Assembly: GCF_038443385.1 (NCBI RefSeq)
Contig: NZ_CP151726.1
Coordinates: forward strand, 5,952,001-6,016,000
Reading direction: 5' to 3'
DNA: 64,000 nt
DNA from: Stieleria varia
Lineage (GTDB): Bacteria; Planctomycetota; Planctomycetia; Pirellulales; Pirellulaceae
The translations under genes and the position numbers were made by a program. Positions 18,642 through 26,826 of the stretch are shown here, piece by piece. Position 1 is the first letter of the stretch, and each line of letters opens with the position of its first letter. The notes beneath the pieces were generated by a model. It was not told the origin of the DNA. It did not search any database and was given only the letters and a program-made list of their open reading frames with translations.

Positions 18642-19025
18642 TCAGCCACCCACGTTCGTATCGCCGGTGACCCGATCCTTGTAGATTGCCAGTCGAGCCA
18701 ACGCGTCATCCAGGTCCTTTTGGTTCACATCATGAGATTGCATGGCGTCGGCAAAGTGCTCACAGAACCGGGCAAAGTGCCGAGCGGTGATCCCGCGACC
18801 GGCGTGCACCTGAGTCAGTTCTGCGCCGGAGTACGCGACGGGGCCGTCGAACGCGGCCGCCAAGAACTGATACTGCATGTGTTTGAGTCGCTCCATCGAC
18901 GTATCGGCAAAAAACGGCGACAACATGGGGTCGTCCATGATGCGGTCGTAGGCTTCCTGAACGATTTTTGCGACGGCTGCGGTTCCCCCCAGGCGGTCGA
19001 AAAGTACTCTCGCGTCGTCGGTCAT
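18642..19025 (-). CDS. Group I-like truncated haemoglobin
   Basis: A 127-residue globin of the 2/2 truncated class. The LFDRLGGTAAVAKIV start, MLSPFFADT, MQYQFLAAAFDGPVAYSG and the proximal His in LTQVHAGRGIT (H74) are typical; the glycine pairs fit the truncated fold. Such globins bind O2 or NO and protect against nitrosative stress. It sits about 115 bp downstream of ppsA and is coupled to the membrane methyltransferase. Together with ldhA and the c-type haem protein this suggests a low-oxygen response. Confidence 0.93.
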   Translation of the reverse strand: MTDDARVLFDRLGGTAAVAKIVQEAYDRIMDDPMLSPFFADTSMERLKHMQYQFLAAAFDGPVAYSGAELTQVHAGRGITARHFARFCEHFADAMQSHDVNQKDLDDALARLAIYKDRVTGDTNVGG

Positions 19026-19139
19026 GTCGATGGATCCCGAATAGCAGTGTTAATTGACTCCCAGCAATAGAGCCATTGATAGCGACCTCAACGTGGGCGT
19101 CAATCAGACACACGATTTTTGACGTTCCATGCGATAGGC

Positions 19140-21563
19140 TTATTGCTCTCTACGGAGCTCTTTTTCGATTTCCAGGACATGAATGGTTGTTGGCAGGACC
19201 GCGTCGGGCGTCAAAGAGATGCTGTCGATTCCTTGCCGGACGAGGAATTCAGCAAACTCTGGATAGTCGCTCGGGGCCTGACCGCAGATCCCGATCTTCA
19301 CCCCTTTTTCCTTCGCAACCTGGATCACTGCGGCGATCGTTCGTTTGACCGCTTCGTTTCGTTCATCGAACACATGGGCGACGATTTCGGACTCGCGATC
19401 CACCCCGAGGGTCAGTTGCGTCAGGTCATTGGATCCGATCGAGAAACCATCAAAGATTTCTGCGAACTGATCGGCGAGGATCACGTTGCTGGGAATTTCG
19501 CACATGACATAGATCTCCAATCCGTCCACGCCACGAATCAGCCCGTGCTGGGTCATTTCCTCTTGAACCTTTCGTCCCTCCTCGACGGTTCGGCAGAATG
19601 GAATCATCACTTTGACGTTCTTGAGTCCCATTTCGTCGCGAACACGTTTCATCGCTCGACACTCTAGGGCAAAAGCCTCGCGATAGCTGGGGTGATAGTA
19701 ACGCGAGGCGCCACGAAAACCGAGCATCGGGTTTTCTTCTTTGGGTTCAAAATCTTTGCCGCCCAGCAGGTTGGCGTACTCGTTCGTTTTGAAATCACTC
19801 AGCCGTACGATGACGTCCTTGGGATAAAACGCCGCGGCAATCATCGCGATACCTTCGGACAGACGATCGACGAAGTATTCCGGTTTGTCATCGTACCCTC
19901 GCGTGGCTTCTTCCACCGCAGCCCATGTCGCATCGTCCAGTGAGTCGAATTCCAGCAGCGCTTTGGGATGCACTTTGACGTAATTGGTGATGATGAACTC
20001 TTCGCGTGCCAGGCCGACGCCATCGTTGGGGATGAATGAGAGTGCGAGAGCTTCGTCAGGCGTCGCGACATTCATCATGATCTTTGTCTTGGGCCGAGAG
20101 AGAGCCCCCAAATCAATCGTCTCCACGTTAAATGACAAAGCACCGTCGTAGACGAACCCGGTTTCTCCTTCTGCGCAACTGACTGTCACCATCTGTCCTG
20201 GCGAGAGCATCTGCGTCGCCCGTGACGTTCCAATGATGGCGGGCAACCCTAGTTCACGACTGATGATGGCAGCGTGGCAGGTGCGACCGCCGCGGTTGGT
20301 GATGATCGCCGATGCCCGTTTCATCACGGGCTCCCAATCTGGATCCGTGATGTCGGCCACCAAGACCTCACCGTCGCAGAAATCGCTCAATTGGGTAACA
20401 TCCCGAATCAATCGAACACGCCCCTGAGCGATTTTTGATCCGACGGCTCTGCCGGACAAGATTTTCGTGCCCGATTGGGTCAAGTGGAAACGTTCCAGCG
20501 AATTGGTCAATCGGTGCGACTGAACCGTCTCCGGCCGTGCTTGAACAATGAACAGTTCGCCCGTCCTGCCGTCCTTTGCCCATTCGATGTCCATCGGACG
20601 AGACTCGCCAGTGAGTTGACTGTAGTGATCTTCGATATCGCACGCCCACCGGGCCAACTGCAAGATGTCATCGTCTTTCAACGCAAAACGTTGTTGATCT
20701 GTCTGGCTGACCGGCACACTCTTGGTCATCTTGCTGCCCCCATCGTCGTACACCAGTTTGACCGCCTTTGTTCCCAACGTACGTTTCAGGATCGGGCGGA
20801 AACCCTCACGCAGTGTCGGTTTGAAAACGTAGTACTCGTCTGGATTCACGCTGCCTTGGACCACGGTTTCACCCAAGCCGTAGGCCGCATTGATCAAAAC
20901 GGTGTCGCGGAACCCTGTTTCGGTATCGATAGAAAACATCACGCCGGCGGCGGAAAGATCCGAGCGCACCATTTGCTGAATGCCGATCGAAAGCGCGACC
21001 TGCATCTGGCCGTAACCGCGTTTGGCACGATAGGACATCGCTCGATCAGTGAATAACGATGCAAAGCAACGCCGACATGCGTCCAGCAGTGAGGCTTGAC
21101 CACGGACGTTGAGATAGGTCTCTTGTTGGCCCGCAAAACTGGCATCCGGCAAATCTTCCGCCGTCGCGCTGCTGCGAACCGCCACATCGGCCAGCTCACC
21201 TCCGCCCCTGCTCAATTGGTGATAGGCCTCCACGATGGCGTGCGACAACGCATCGGGCAGCGGCGTCTCTAAGATCATGTGCCGGATCATCAGCCCATGA
21301 TGCTGCAGACTGCCGACATCGCCGATGTTCATTCCGCTGAGCAACTGTTCAATCTTTTCATCTAAGCCGCTCTCGGACAAAAACAAGCGATACGCATCCG
21401 CCGTGGTGGCAAAGCCGTTTGGAACGCGGATGCCTCGTGGTGCCAACTGTTGGTACATTTCTCCCAACGATGCATTCTTGCCCCCGACGCTGGGGATATC
21501 GTTGATTCCGATGTCAGAGAACCAGCGAATGTATTTGGTGGCCGATACAACAGCGGTGCTCAT
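19140..21563 (-). CDS. ppsA: Phosphoenolpyruvate synthase
   Basis: An 807-residue enzyme of full family length (pyruvate + ATP + water to PEP + AMP + phosphate). The N-terminal ATP-grasp domain starts YIRWFSDIGINDIPSVGGKN and contains VRSSATAEDLPDASFAGQQETYL. The mobile phosphohistidine domain has GGRTCHAAIISRELGLP. The C-terminal TIM barrel has NPMLGFRGASRY, SIGSNDLTQL and GICGQAPSD. ATG 21563 gives the conserved N terminus; an upstream extension to 21695 is non-coding in character and contains the promoter. Probably the first gene of the leftward haemoglobin/methyltransferase unit. A sigma-54-type promoter precedes it. Confidence 0.96.
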   Translation of the reverse strand: MSTAVVSATKYIRWFSDIGINDIPSVGGKNASLGEMYQQLAPRGIRVPNGFATTADAYRLFLSESGLDEKIEQLLSGMNIGDVGSLQHHGLMIRHMILETPLPDALSHAIVEAYHQLSRGGGELADVAVRSSATAEDLPDASFAGQQETYLNVRGQASLLDACRRCFASLFTDRAMSYRAKRGYGQMQVALSIGIQQMVRSDLSAAGVMFSIDTETGFRDTVLINAAYGLGETVVQGSVNPDEYYVFKPTLREGFRPILKRTLGTKAVKLVYDDGGSKMTKSVPVSQTDQQRFALKDDDILQLARWACDIEDHYSQLTGESRPMDIEWAKDGRTGELFIVQARPETVQSHRLTNSLERFHLTQSGTKILSGRAVGSKIAQGRVRLIRDVTQLSDFCDGEVLVADITDPDWEPVMKRASAIITNRGGRTCHAAIISRELGLPAIIGTSRATQMLSPGQMVTVSCAEGETGFVYDGALSFNVETIDLGALSRPKTKIMMNVATPDEALALSFIPNDGVGLAREEFIITNYVKVHPKALLEFDSLDDATWAAVEEATRGYDDKPEYFVDRLSEGIAMIAAAFYPKDVIVRLSDFKTNEYANLLGGKDFEPKEENPMLGFRGASRYYHPSYREAFALECRAMKRVRDEMGLKNVKVMIPFCRTVEEGRKVQEEMTQHGLIRGVDGLEIYVMCEIPSNVILADQFAEIFDGFSIGSNDLTQLTLGVDRESEIVAHVFDERNEAVKRTIAAVIQVAKEKGVKIGICGQAPSDYPEFAEFLVRQGIDSISLTPDAVLPTTIHVLEIEKELRREQ

Positions 21564-21633
21564 GGCAGGACTCACATGAGAGAGTGAGAGGAACGAGCAG
21601 CGTCTACAACAGGCTGCTGGGCCATTTCGAACG

Positions 21634-21650
21634 TGCAATCGGTGTGCCAG
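21634..21650 (-). promoter_or_regulatory. Sigma-54 (-24/-12) promoter of ppsA
   Basis: The minus strand reads CTGGCACACCGATTGCA, which matches the sigma-54 consensus TGGCAC-N5-TTGCW at all specified positions with exact GG-N10-GC spacing. The start of transcription would be near 21623, giving a leader of about 60 bases before the ppsA ATG at 21563. Sigma-54 promoters need an ATP-driven activator bound upstream. Direct repeats CGCCAATCG at 21678-21686 and 21690-21698 are a possible activator site. Confidence 0.75.
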
Positions 21651-21763
21651 AGACTTACGCGGAGCGCTCAAGTGGTTCGCCAATCGGAGCGCCAATCGTT
21701 TACTCGGATCGCCTGGGTTTTGAAGAATCTTTGCGACCGTCGCTGTCGTACTTTCACGTCGAT

Positions 21764-21780
21764 TGGCACGATATCTGCTA
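21764..21780 (+). promoter_or_regulatory. Sigma-54-like promoter facing the stress-protein genes
   Basis: On the + strand TTGGCACGATATCTGCTA carries GG-N10-GC with one departure (CTGC instead of TTGC) from the consensus. It points toward the small membrane protein and usp genes, 695 bases downstream. Between lie a hairpin element and a 27-bp inverted repeat, so the leader would be long. It is divergent to the ppsA sigma-54 site 113 bp away. Confidence 0.6.
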
Positions 21781-21835
21781 CTAACAGCCTATTGATTGAG
21801 TGAAGCGCGAGGCGTACGCAGTCGGGCCTAACGCT

Positions 21836-22173
21836 GGACTGCTCAAAGTTTGGTGTTGTTTCTTTTTGGGTTTGCGAAAGTTTATGTCCTACTGCCGGCG
21901 CAGCTGGTGGTCCCCAGTGAGCCTCAGGCGCTAGCCGTGGGCCTGAAGCTGCCGGCGCAGCTGGTGGTCCCCAGTGAGCCTCAGGCGCTAGCCGTGGGCC
22001 TGAAGCTGCCGGCGCAGCTGGTGGTCCCCAGTGAGCCTCAGGCGCTAGCCGTGGGCCTGAAGCGGATTGTGGTGCCGGCCCACGGCTAGCGCCTGAGGCT
22101 CACTTTGGATTGCGATGCATGGAACAAAAACATGGACTGAAAAAACAATGTCAACACCAAACTTTGAGCAGTC
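21836..22173. mobile_element. MITE-like hairpin element with terminal inverted repeats
   Basis: A 338-bp non-coding element. Its ends GACTGCTCAAAGTTTGGTG (from 21837) and the reverse complement at about 22155-22173 form 22-bp perfect terminal inverted repeats. Inside, a 57-bp unit is tandemly triplicated (21892-21948, 21949-22005, 22006-22062). Each copy carries the left arm of a 28-bp stem; the single right arm is at 22077-22104. The right half is nearly identical to the units at 38.5-39.8 kb. No transposase frame is present, so any movement would need a transposase supplied in trans. The open frame through the triplication is a repeat artefact. Confidence 0.8.
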
Positions 22174-22270
22174 AGGCCTACCGCACTGCCCGGTGCCTTA
22201 CGGCCCACGGCTCACTTTTTCGTTCCCAAGTTCAGCTAAATCATCAGCCCGCTAGGCGCGGATGATTCAT

Positions 22271-22340
22271 CAGCCGGCACGCGATAGCGTCCGGTTCCCG
22301 ATTACAGGCGTGAGAACCGGACGCTATCGCGTGGCGGCTG
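22271..22340. repeat. 27-bp-arm inverted repeat (large hairpin)
   Basis: Arms 22271-22297 and 22314-22340 are reverse complements with one mismatch in 27; the inner 20 bp (CACGCGATAGCGTCCGGTTC and its complement) are perfect. The loop is 16 bases. It lies in the leader between the sigma-54-like promoter and the usp genes. It could be a transcription or RNA-stability element, or a small mobile palindrome. Confidence 0.85.
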
Positions 22341-22474
22341 AAATGCGCAGACTGTTTTCGTGCCAATCCGCGTAAACCGTTTCGTGCAAACGTATTGCGA
22401 AGACTGTAGCGAGCCAGCGTGAATTATCCGCGCCTCGGGTCGCGATCTTTACATGTTTCAACGGGAGTACGCAA

Positions 22475-22591
22475 ATGTCCGACGAAAGATCCTCCGAGCA
22501 CCTCCGGGAACCGGTATTCTGGACACTTATCTTTGCGCTCGCCGTCGGGCTGATGTTGCTCATAACGGGAAAGATTGCCGGATTTTATTGA
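22475..22591 (+). CDS. 38-residue single-span membrane protein
   Basis: A short frame, ATG 22475 to TGA 22589-22591, with GGGAG 10 bases upstream. It reads MSDERSSEHLREPVFWTLIF and continues ALAVGLMLLITGKIAGFY. That is a charged N-terminal third, one hydrophobic span of about 20 residues (VFWTLIFALAVGLMLLI), and a short tail. The layout resembles tiny subunits or regulators of membrane enzymes such as CydX or CcoQ, but I see no specific family. It lies 118 bp upstream of the universal stress protein gene on the same strand and is probably in the same transcript. Coding is supported by ribosome site and topology only. Confidence 0.6.
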   Translation: MSDERSSEHLREPVFWTLIFALAVGLMLLITGKIAGFY

Positions 22592-22709
22592 GCCAATCGT
22601 TCCCGCTATTCGGTTCTCACCCCGTGACCGAATCGCTCACATGCGCGACGTTGTGGCGCATCGCGTTGCTCCAATTCGCCAATCATCCGACCAGCACAAG
22701 AGAGCTACC

Positions 22710-23624
22710 ATGCGAAAAATCATCTTAGCGAGCGATGGATCCAATCATGCAGACGAAGCCGCTTGGTTTCTGTCGCATTTGGTGCACGACGAGCCGCTTG
22801 AGATCATTGTGTGCACCGTCCTGACTCGAAATCCGAACCTGAGAGACGACACGACGAGCGATGCGATCAACGATTTGAATCGACAGACCGAGCACGCAAG
22901 TCGGGCCTTTGATCGAGTCTCCGGCATGTTCACGGGGGCCAACGTCACGGTCCGTCAGCTTGTACGGGTCGGACGTCCGCAAGACGTGCTGATCGAAGTC
23001 GCCCGAAACCTACGCGCAGATCTCATCGTCGCCGGAGCCGTGGGACACTCACGTATCACCAGAATGCTGCTGGGCAGTACCAGTGACTATCTCGCCACGC
23101 ATGCGGACTGCAGTGTTCTGATCGTGCGTCCGACCGGATTACGATCGGGTGATCGTCCATTACGCATTGCCGTGGGATACGACGAGACCGGCCCTGCGCA
23201 AGCCGCTGTGGAAGAACTGGCTGATTTTCGTTGGGGAGCAAACACCACCGTGAATCTGTTGACAGCGGTACCACTTCATGCCGATGCGAGCTTCCTGCCG
23301 GTCGATGGACAAACGCATACCGAACGGGTGAAGGAGGCAATCGAATCGGTCAGGGAACAGATTCGTTGTGTGGCACCGAACACCAATGGATACCTGCTAG
23401 AGAACAATCACGTCGGCGATGCCCTGGTAAACTTCGCCGAAGTCCATCAGTGCGACCTCGTCGTCGTCGGTGAAACACAGCGGAGCACCCTGGGACGATT
23501 CCTGATGGGCAGTGTTTCACGATTCGTTCTTCGACATGCCCCGTGCAGCGTCTGGATCACCAGGAATCGAATGTTGCACGGTATCAAAAAAACGGAGTCG
23601 CACAGTGAATCAACACACCGATAG
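22710..23624 (+). CDS. Tandem universal stress protein (two Usp domains)
   Basis: A 304-residue protein of two Usp domains. Domain 1 begins RKIILASDGSNHADEAAWF and ends with the ATP-binding motif GAVGHSRITRMLLGS and ADCSVLIVRP. Domain 2 begins LRIAVGYDETGPAQAA and ends GETQRSTLGRFLMGS, in which the second glycine of the G-2x-G-9x-GS pattern is Gln, so it may bind ATP poorly. ATG 22710 gives the domain start; the frame continues upstream but without conserved sequence. Tandem Usp proteins rise in energy or oxygen stress. The next gene overlaps it by 20 bp. Confidence 0.92.
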   Translation: MRKIILASDGSNHADEAAWFLSHLVHDEPLEIIVCTVLTRNPNLRDDTTSDAINDLNRQTEHASRAFDRVSGMFTGANVTVRQLVRVGRPQDVLIEVARNLRADLIVAGAVGHSRITRMLLGSTSDYLATHADCSVLIVRPTGLRSGDRPLRIAVGYDETGPAQAAVEELADFRWGANTTVNLLTAVPLHADASFLPVDGQTHTERVKEAIESVREQIRCVAPNTNGYLLENNHVGDALVNFAEVHQCDLVVVGETQRSTLGRFLMGSVSRFVLRHAPCSVWITRNRMLHGIKKTESHSESTHR

Positions 23625-25263
23625 CCAACACGCCGATAGCCAACACACCGACAGCCAGCGAAACAATGCGTTGGTCAGAGATCTACAGGATCCAAACGCC
23701 TATCCCGGAATCGATGTGCAGACGGTGGACTTGCATGAGACGCACATCTCGTGGGTCTTTTTGGCTGGCCCCTACGCGTTCAAAATCAAGAAACCGCTGA
23801 AGAACAGTTTCTTGGATTACTCCACACTGGCTCAACGCAAGTATTTTTGCGAAGAAGAACTGCGGCTGGATCAACGCTTTGCTCGCGAATTGTACCTGGA
23901 TGTTGTTCCGATCACTCAAGAAAACGGGCGGTGGAAGGTCGGTGGTCAAGGAGAACCGCTCGAGTACGCGGTTCGAATGAAACGCTTTCCTGAGGATGCA
24001 TTGCTGAGTGTGAAAGCCCAGTCTGGCGAGTTGTCACACGAAGACATCAACCGATTGGCAACACGCATCGCGGATTTCCATCAAGCCGCCCGGCGACTGG
24101 GTGATAACGACCAAAACACGGACCTTAGCACCGACTTGGGGACTGCCGAAAGCATTCAGCGTGCCGCGTCGGATAACTTGGATGAACTGTCCGAAGTCGC
24201 AGGCGGACCCGCCGAGTTCGCGTTTGAGTTTGTGCGTGACTGGACCGGGAAAAAAGCTCAGACGCTTCGGCAAGAGTTTATCAAACGTCGCGAGAACGGA
24301 TTTGTCCGAGAGTGTCACGGCGATTTGCATCTTGCCAACATCATCGGGTGGCATGGCGAACTGATTCCCTTTGACGGAATCGAGTTCAATGACGAGTTTC
24401 GCTGGATTGATGTGGTCAGCGATGCCGCCTTCACGGCGATGGACCTAAAATCGATGGGGCTGAAACATCTCTCCAGAAGCTTTATCAACACGTATCTTGA
24501 GCGCACCGGCGACTATTCATCACTCTCGGTGATGCAGTGGTACCTTGTTTATCGGGCAATGGTTCGAGCCAAGGTCGCCTTGTTGCGATCCCATCAATCG
24601 GGTCTGACACAGGCGGAACGTGATGAAATCGACGTCGATGTACGCAAACACGTCCGCTTGGCGCATTTATATGCCGTCGGCTCACTACCTGGCATCTTCA
24701 TCACGCATGGCGTCAGCGGCAGCGGTAAGACGACCGTGAGTGAACAACTTGTCCAGCGTTTTGGCGTGATTCGCATTCGCAGTGATGTCGAACGTAAACG
24801 GGAGTTTGACATCGACAGTTCTCAGCATCCTGATGATACGGTCAAGAATGAACTCTACTCGGCTGCCGCGACCGAAAGCACCTATCGTCGACTGCGTCGT
24901 TTAGCGCGTGGTATCGTACGAGACGGATATACGGTGGTGGTCGACGCCACTTTTTTGAAGCGCCGGCAACGCGACCGATTTCGATCCCTGGCGTCGCGTG
25001 AGGGAGTACCATTTGGCATACTCGACTGCAAAGCCGCCCCCGAGACGCTTCGTCAGCGTATCATTGATCGTGCAAAGGCCAACACCGACGCGTCAGATGC
25101 TGATCTTGCGGTCCTGGAGCGACAGTTGAGCACGCGAGAGCCGTTGGATCGACGAGAGCTGCCTGAGGTGGTTGACCAAGTAAAATTTGGCCTGCAAAGA
25201 GATGAGAGTGAGGATCTGTCAGTTCACTCGATCAAGGAAATGGCTGAACGAACGACAAAGTAG
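23605..25263 (+). CDS. Aminoglycoside-phosphotransferase/P-loop kinase fusion
   Basis: A 552-residue two-domain protein. The N-terminal half is an APH-like kinase fold, with [15 protein letters not shown] (nucleotide-binding Lys) and [12 protein letters not shown] (catalytic HGDxH..N, about residue 234) followed by PFDGIEFND. The C-terminal half is a P-loop kinase with [14 protein letters not shown] near 369-377 and [15 protein letters not shown]. This fusion is often found with Usp and PEP synthase genes. GTG 23605 is preferred: it follows GGAG by 7 bases and overlaps the usp stop by 20 bp. The first 16 residues are a [10 protein letters not shown] repeat. Substrate unknown; resistance is unlikely to be its role. 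Confidence 0.85.
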   Translation: MNQHTDSQHADSQHTDSQRNNALVRDLQDPNAYPGIDVQTVDLHETHISWVFLAGPYAFKIKKPLKNSFLDYSTLAQRKYFCEEELRLDQRFARELYLDVVPITQENGRWKVGGQGEPLEYAVRMKRFPEDALLSVKAQSGELSHEDINRLATRIADFHQAARRLGDNDQNTDLSTDLGTAESIQRAASDNLDELSEVAGGPAEFAFEFVRDWTGKKAQTLRQEFIKRRENGFVRECHGDLHLANIIGWHGELIPFDGIEFNDEFRWIDVVSDAAFTAMDLKSMGLKHLSRSFINTYLERTGDYSSLSVMQWYLVYRAMVRAKVALLRSHQSGLTQAERDEIDVDVRKHVRLAHLYAVGSLPGIFITHGVSGSGKTTVSEQLVQRFGVIRIRSDVERKREFDIDSSQHPDDTVKNELYSAAATESTYRRLRRLARGIVRDGYTVVVDATFLKRRQRDRFRSLASREGVPFGILDCKAAPETLRQRIIDRAKANTDASDADLAVLERQLSTREPLDRRELPEVVDQVKFGLQRDESEDLSVHSIKEMAERTTK

Positions 25264-25270
25264 AGACACC

Positions 25271-26752
25271 ATGATGACCAAGGATTCCAGCGTTGAGGGC
25301 CAGAGGGAAAGCGGCGAGCGATCATCGGATCGACGCTGTTTTTTGGCTGACAATGCGACCGCGTTGGGATCAATCGCGTTGGCGAGTTTGCTCGGCGGCG
25401 ATGGATTGCATGCGGAGGAAACGGGACCGGTCATCGATCCTGCGCAGCCGTACGCGCCGCGGCAACCGCATTTCCAGGCCAAGGCAAAGAACGTCATCGT
25501 GATCTTTTGCGCCGGTGCGGTCAGCCAATTGGAGACTTGGGACTACAAGCCGGAATTGATCAAGTGGGACGACAAGCCGCTTCCCGGCGGCCCGGCGGTG
25601 ACCTTTCAAGGCCCAGCGGGCAATCTCGCTCGCCCCCAATACGCGTTCCGACAACGCGGTCAGACGGGCAAATGGGTCAGTGACATGATTCCGCACTTGG
25701 CGGAATTGACGGACGACATCGCCTTTGTGCACTCGCTGACAAGCAAATCGAACACGCACGGTCCGGCAGAGAATTTCTTGTCGACGGGATTTGTGTTGGA
25801 TGGATTTCCGAGTCTCGGTTCGTGGGTCACATACGCGTTGGGCAGTGAAAGCCAGGAGTTGCCAGCGTACGTAGCGATTCCCGATCCCCGCGGTGTACCA
25901 CAAAACGGTGCGAACAATTGGGGGGCAGGTTTTCTGCCAGCGGCTTTTCAGGGAACAACGATGAGCTCTAAGTCGCCGGTACGACATTTGGTCGCACAGG
26001 GCGTGACGTCGGGAGAGAACCGAGCGGCGCGGTTGTTGTTGGACAAAATGAACGCGAGACACTTGGCCGCGAATCCAGGCAACAGCAACTTGGCGGCTCG
26101 AATTGCGAGCTATGAACTTGCCGCGCGGATGCAACTGAGCATGCCGGAACTCAACGACATCGACAGCGAACCGGCACACGTCTTGCGGATGTACGGTGCG
26201 GACGATCCACAGAATGCCGACAAAGCAGCTTTCGCACGGAACTGCATTCTGGCTCGTCGGTTGGTCGAACGAGGTGTCCGTTTTGTGCAGTTGTTCAACG
26301 GTGCCTACGCGAGCGGTGGGAAACTCAATTGGGACGGGCACAATGCGTTGAAGGAACAATACGACGTTCACGCAGAGATCATGGATCAACCTGCAGCGGC
26401 GCTGATTCGGGATCTGAAGCAGCGTGGGTTGATGGATGAAACGCTGGTGGTTTGGTGCACCGAGTTTGGCCGCATGCCGTTTTTTCAAAAGGGTGCCAAG
26501 GGACGTGACCATAATCCGGACGGCTTTACGTGCTGGCTGACCGGGGCGGGAGTGAAGCCGGGAGTGAGTCACGGCATGACGGACGAGTTGGGACAGAAAG
26601 CGGTCGAAAATGTTCATCCGCTGTACCACTTCAACGCCACCATCTTGCACCTACTGGGGCTTGACTATGATCGCTTGAGTTTTCAGCACAACGGAATTCA
26701 ACGTCGACTGACGAACGTGGAGGGCAAGATCATCCCCGACGTGCTGGCGTAG
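25271..26752 (+). CDS. Secreted DUF1501 protein (alkaline-phosphatase/sulfatase-like fold)
   Basis: A 493-residue protein beginning at ATG 25271, 7 bp after the preceding stop. [20 protein letters not shown] is a Tat-like signal region (paired Arg before a hydrophobic stretch). The DUF1501 core includes [71 protein letters not shown] and [13 protein letters not shown] with metal-ligand Asp/His residues. DUF1501 proteins are a large planctomycete family, often beside secreted cytochrome/DUF1553 genes; no such partner is adjacent here. Function not established. Confidence 0.88.
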   Translation: MMTKDSSVEGQRESGERSSDRRCFLADNATALGSIALASLLGGDGLHAEETGPVIDPAQPYAPRQPHFQAKAKNVIVIFCAGAVSQLETWDYKPELIKWDDKPLPGGPAVTFQGPAGNLARPQYAFRQRGQTGKWVSDMIPHLAELTDDIAFVHSLTSKSNTHGPAENFLSTGFVLDGFPSLGSWVTYALGSESQELPAYVAIPDPRGVPQNGANNWGAGFLPAAFQGTTMSSKSPVRHLVAQGVTSGENRAARLLLDKMNARHLAANPGNSNLAARIASYELAARMQLSMPELNDIDSEPAHVLRMYGADDPQNADKAAFARNCILARRLVERGVRFVQLFNGAYASGGKLNWDGHNALKEQYDVHAEIMDQPAAALIRDLKQRGLMDETLVVWCTEFGRMPFFQKGAKGRDHNPDGFTCWLTGAGVKPGVSHGMTDELGQKAVENVHPLYHFNATILHLLGLDYDRLSFQHNGIQRRLTNVEGKIIPDVLA

Positions 26753-26753
26753 T

Positions 26754-26797
26754 GGATTTCGCCAGAAATCCTGTTTGACAGAAATTCTGGCGAATCC
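26754..26797. terminator. Hairpin between convergent genes
   Basis: GGATTTCGCCAGAAAT (26754-26769) and GAAATTCTGGCGAATCC (26781-26797) form an imperfect stem of about 15 bp between the stops of the DUF1501 and D-threonine-aldolase-like genes. No T-run follows on either strand, so termination is a guess from position. Confidence 0.4.
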
Positions 26798-26826
26798 CAT
26801 TTCCTGCGCCAGTAGGTCAGTCACTA

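Larger units (their letters stand above)
21564..22474. other. Divergent control region of the stress island
   Basis: The 911-bp gap between ppsA and the rightward stress genes contains, in order, the ppsA sigma-54 site, a 9-bp direct repeat, the rightward sigma-54-like site, the hairpin element and the 27-bp inverted repeat, each listed separately. Positions 22174-22270 hold a further short AATCATC/GATGATT palindrome. No additional protein gene is visible. Confidence 0.7.

Noticed and set aside
21850-22089. 79-residue protein with PAQLVVPSEPQALAVGLK repeats
   Set aside because: It is a read-through of the triplicated 57-bp hairpin arm in a mobile palindrome, with no ribosome site.
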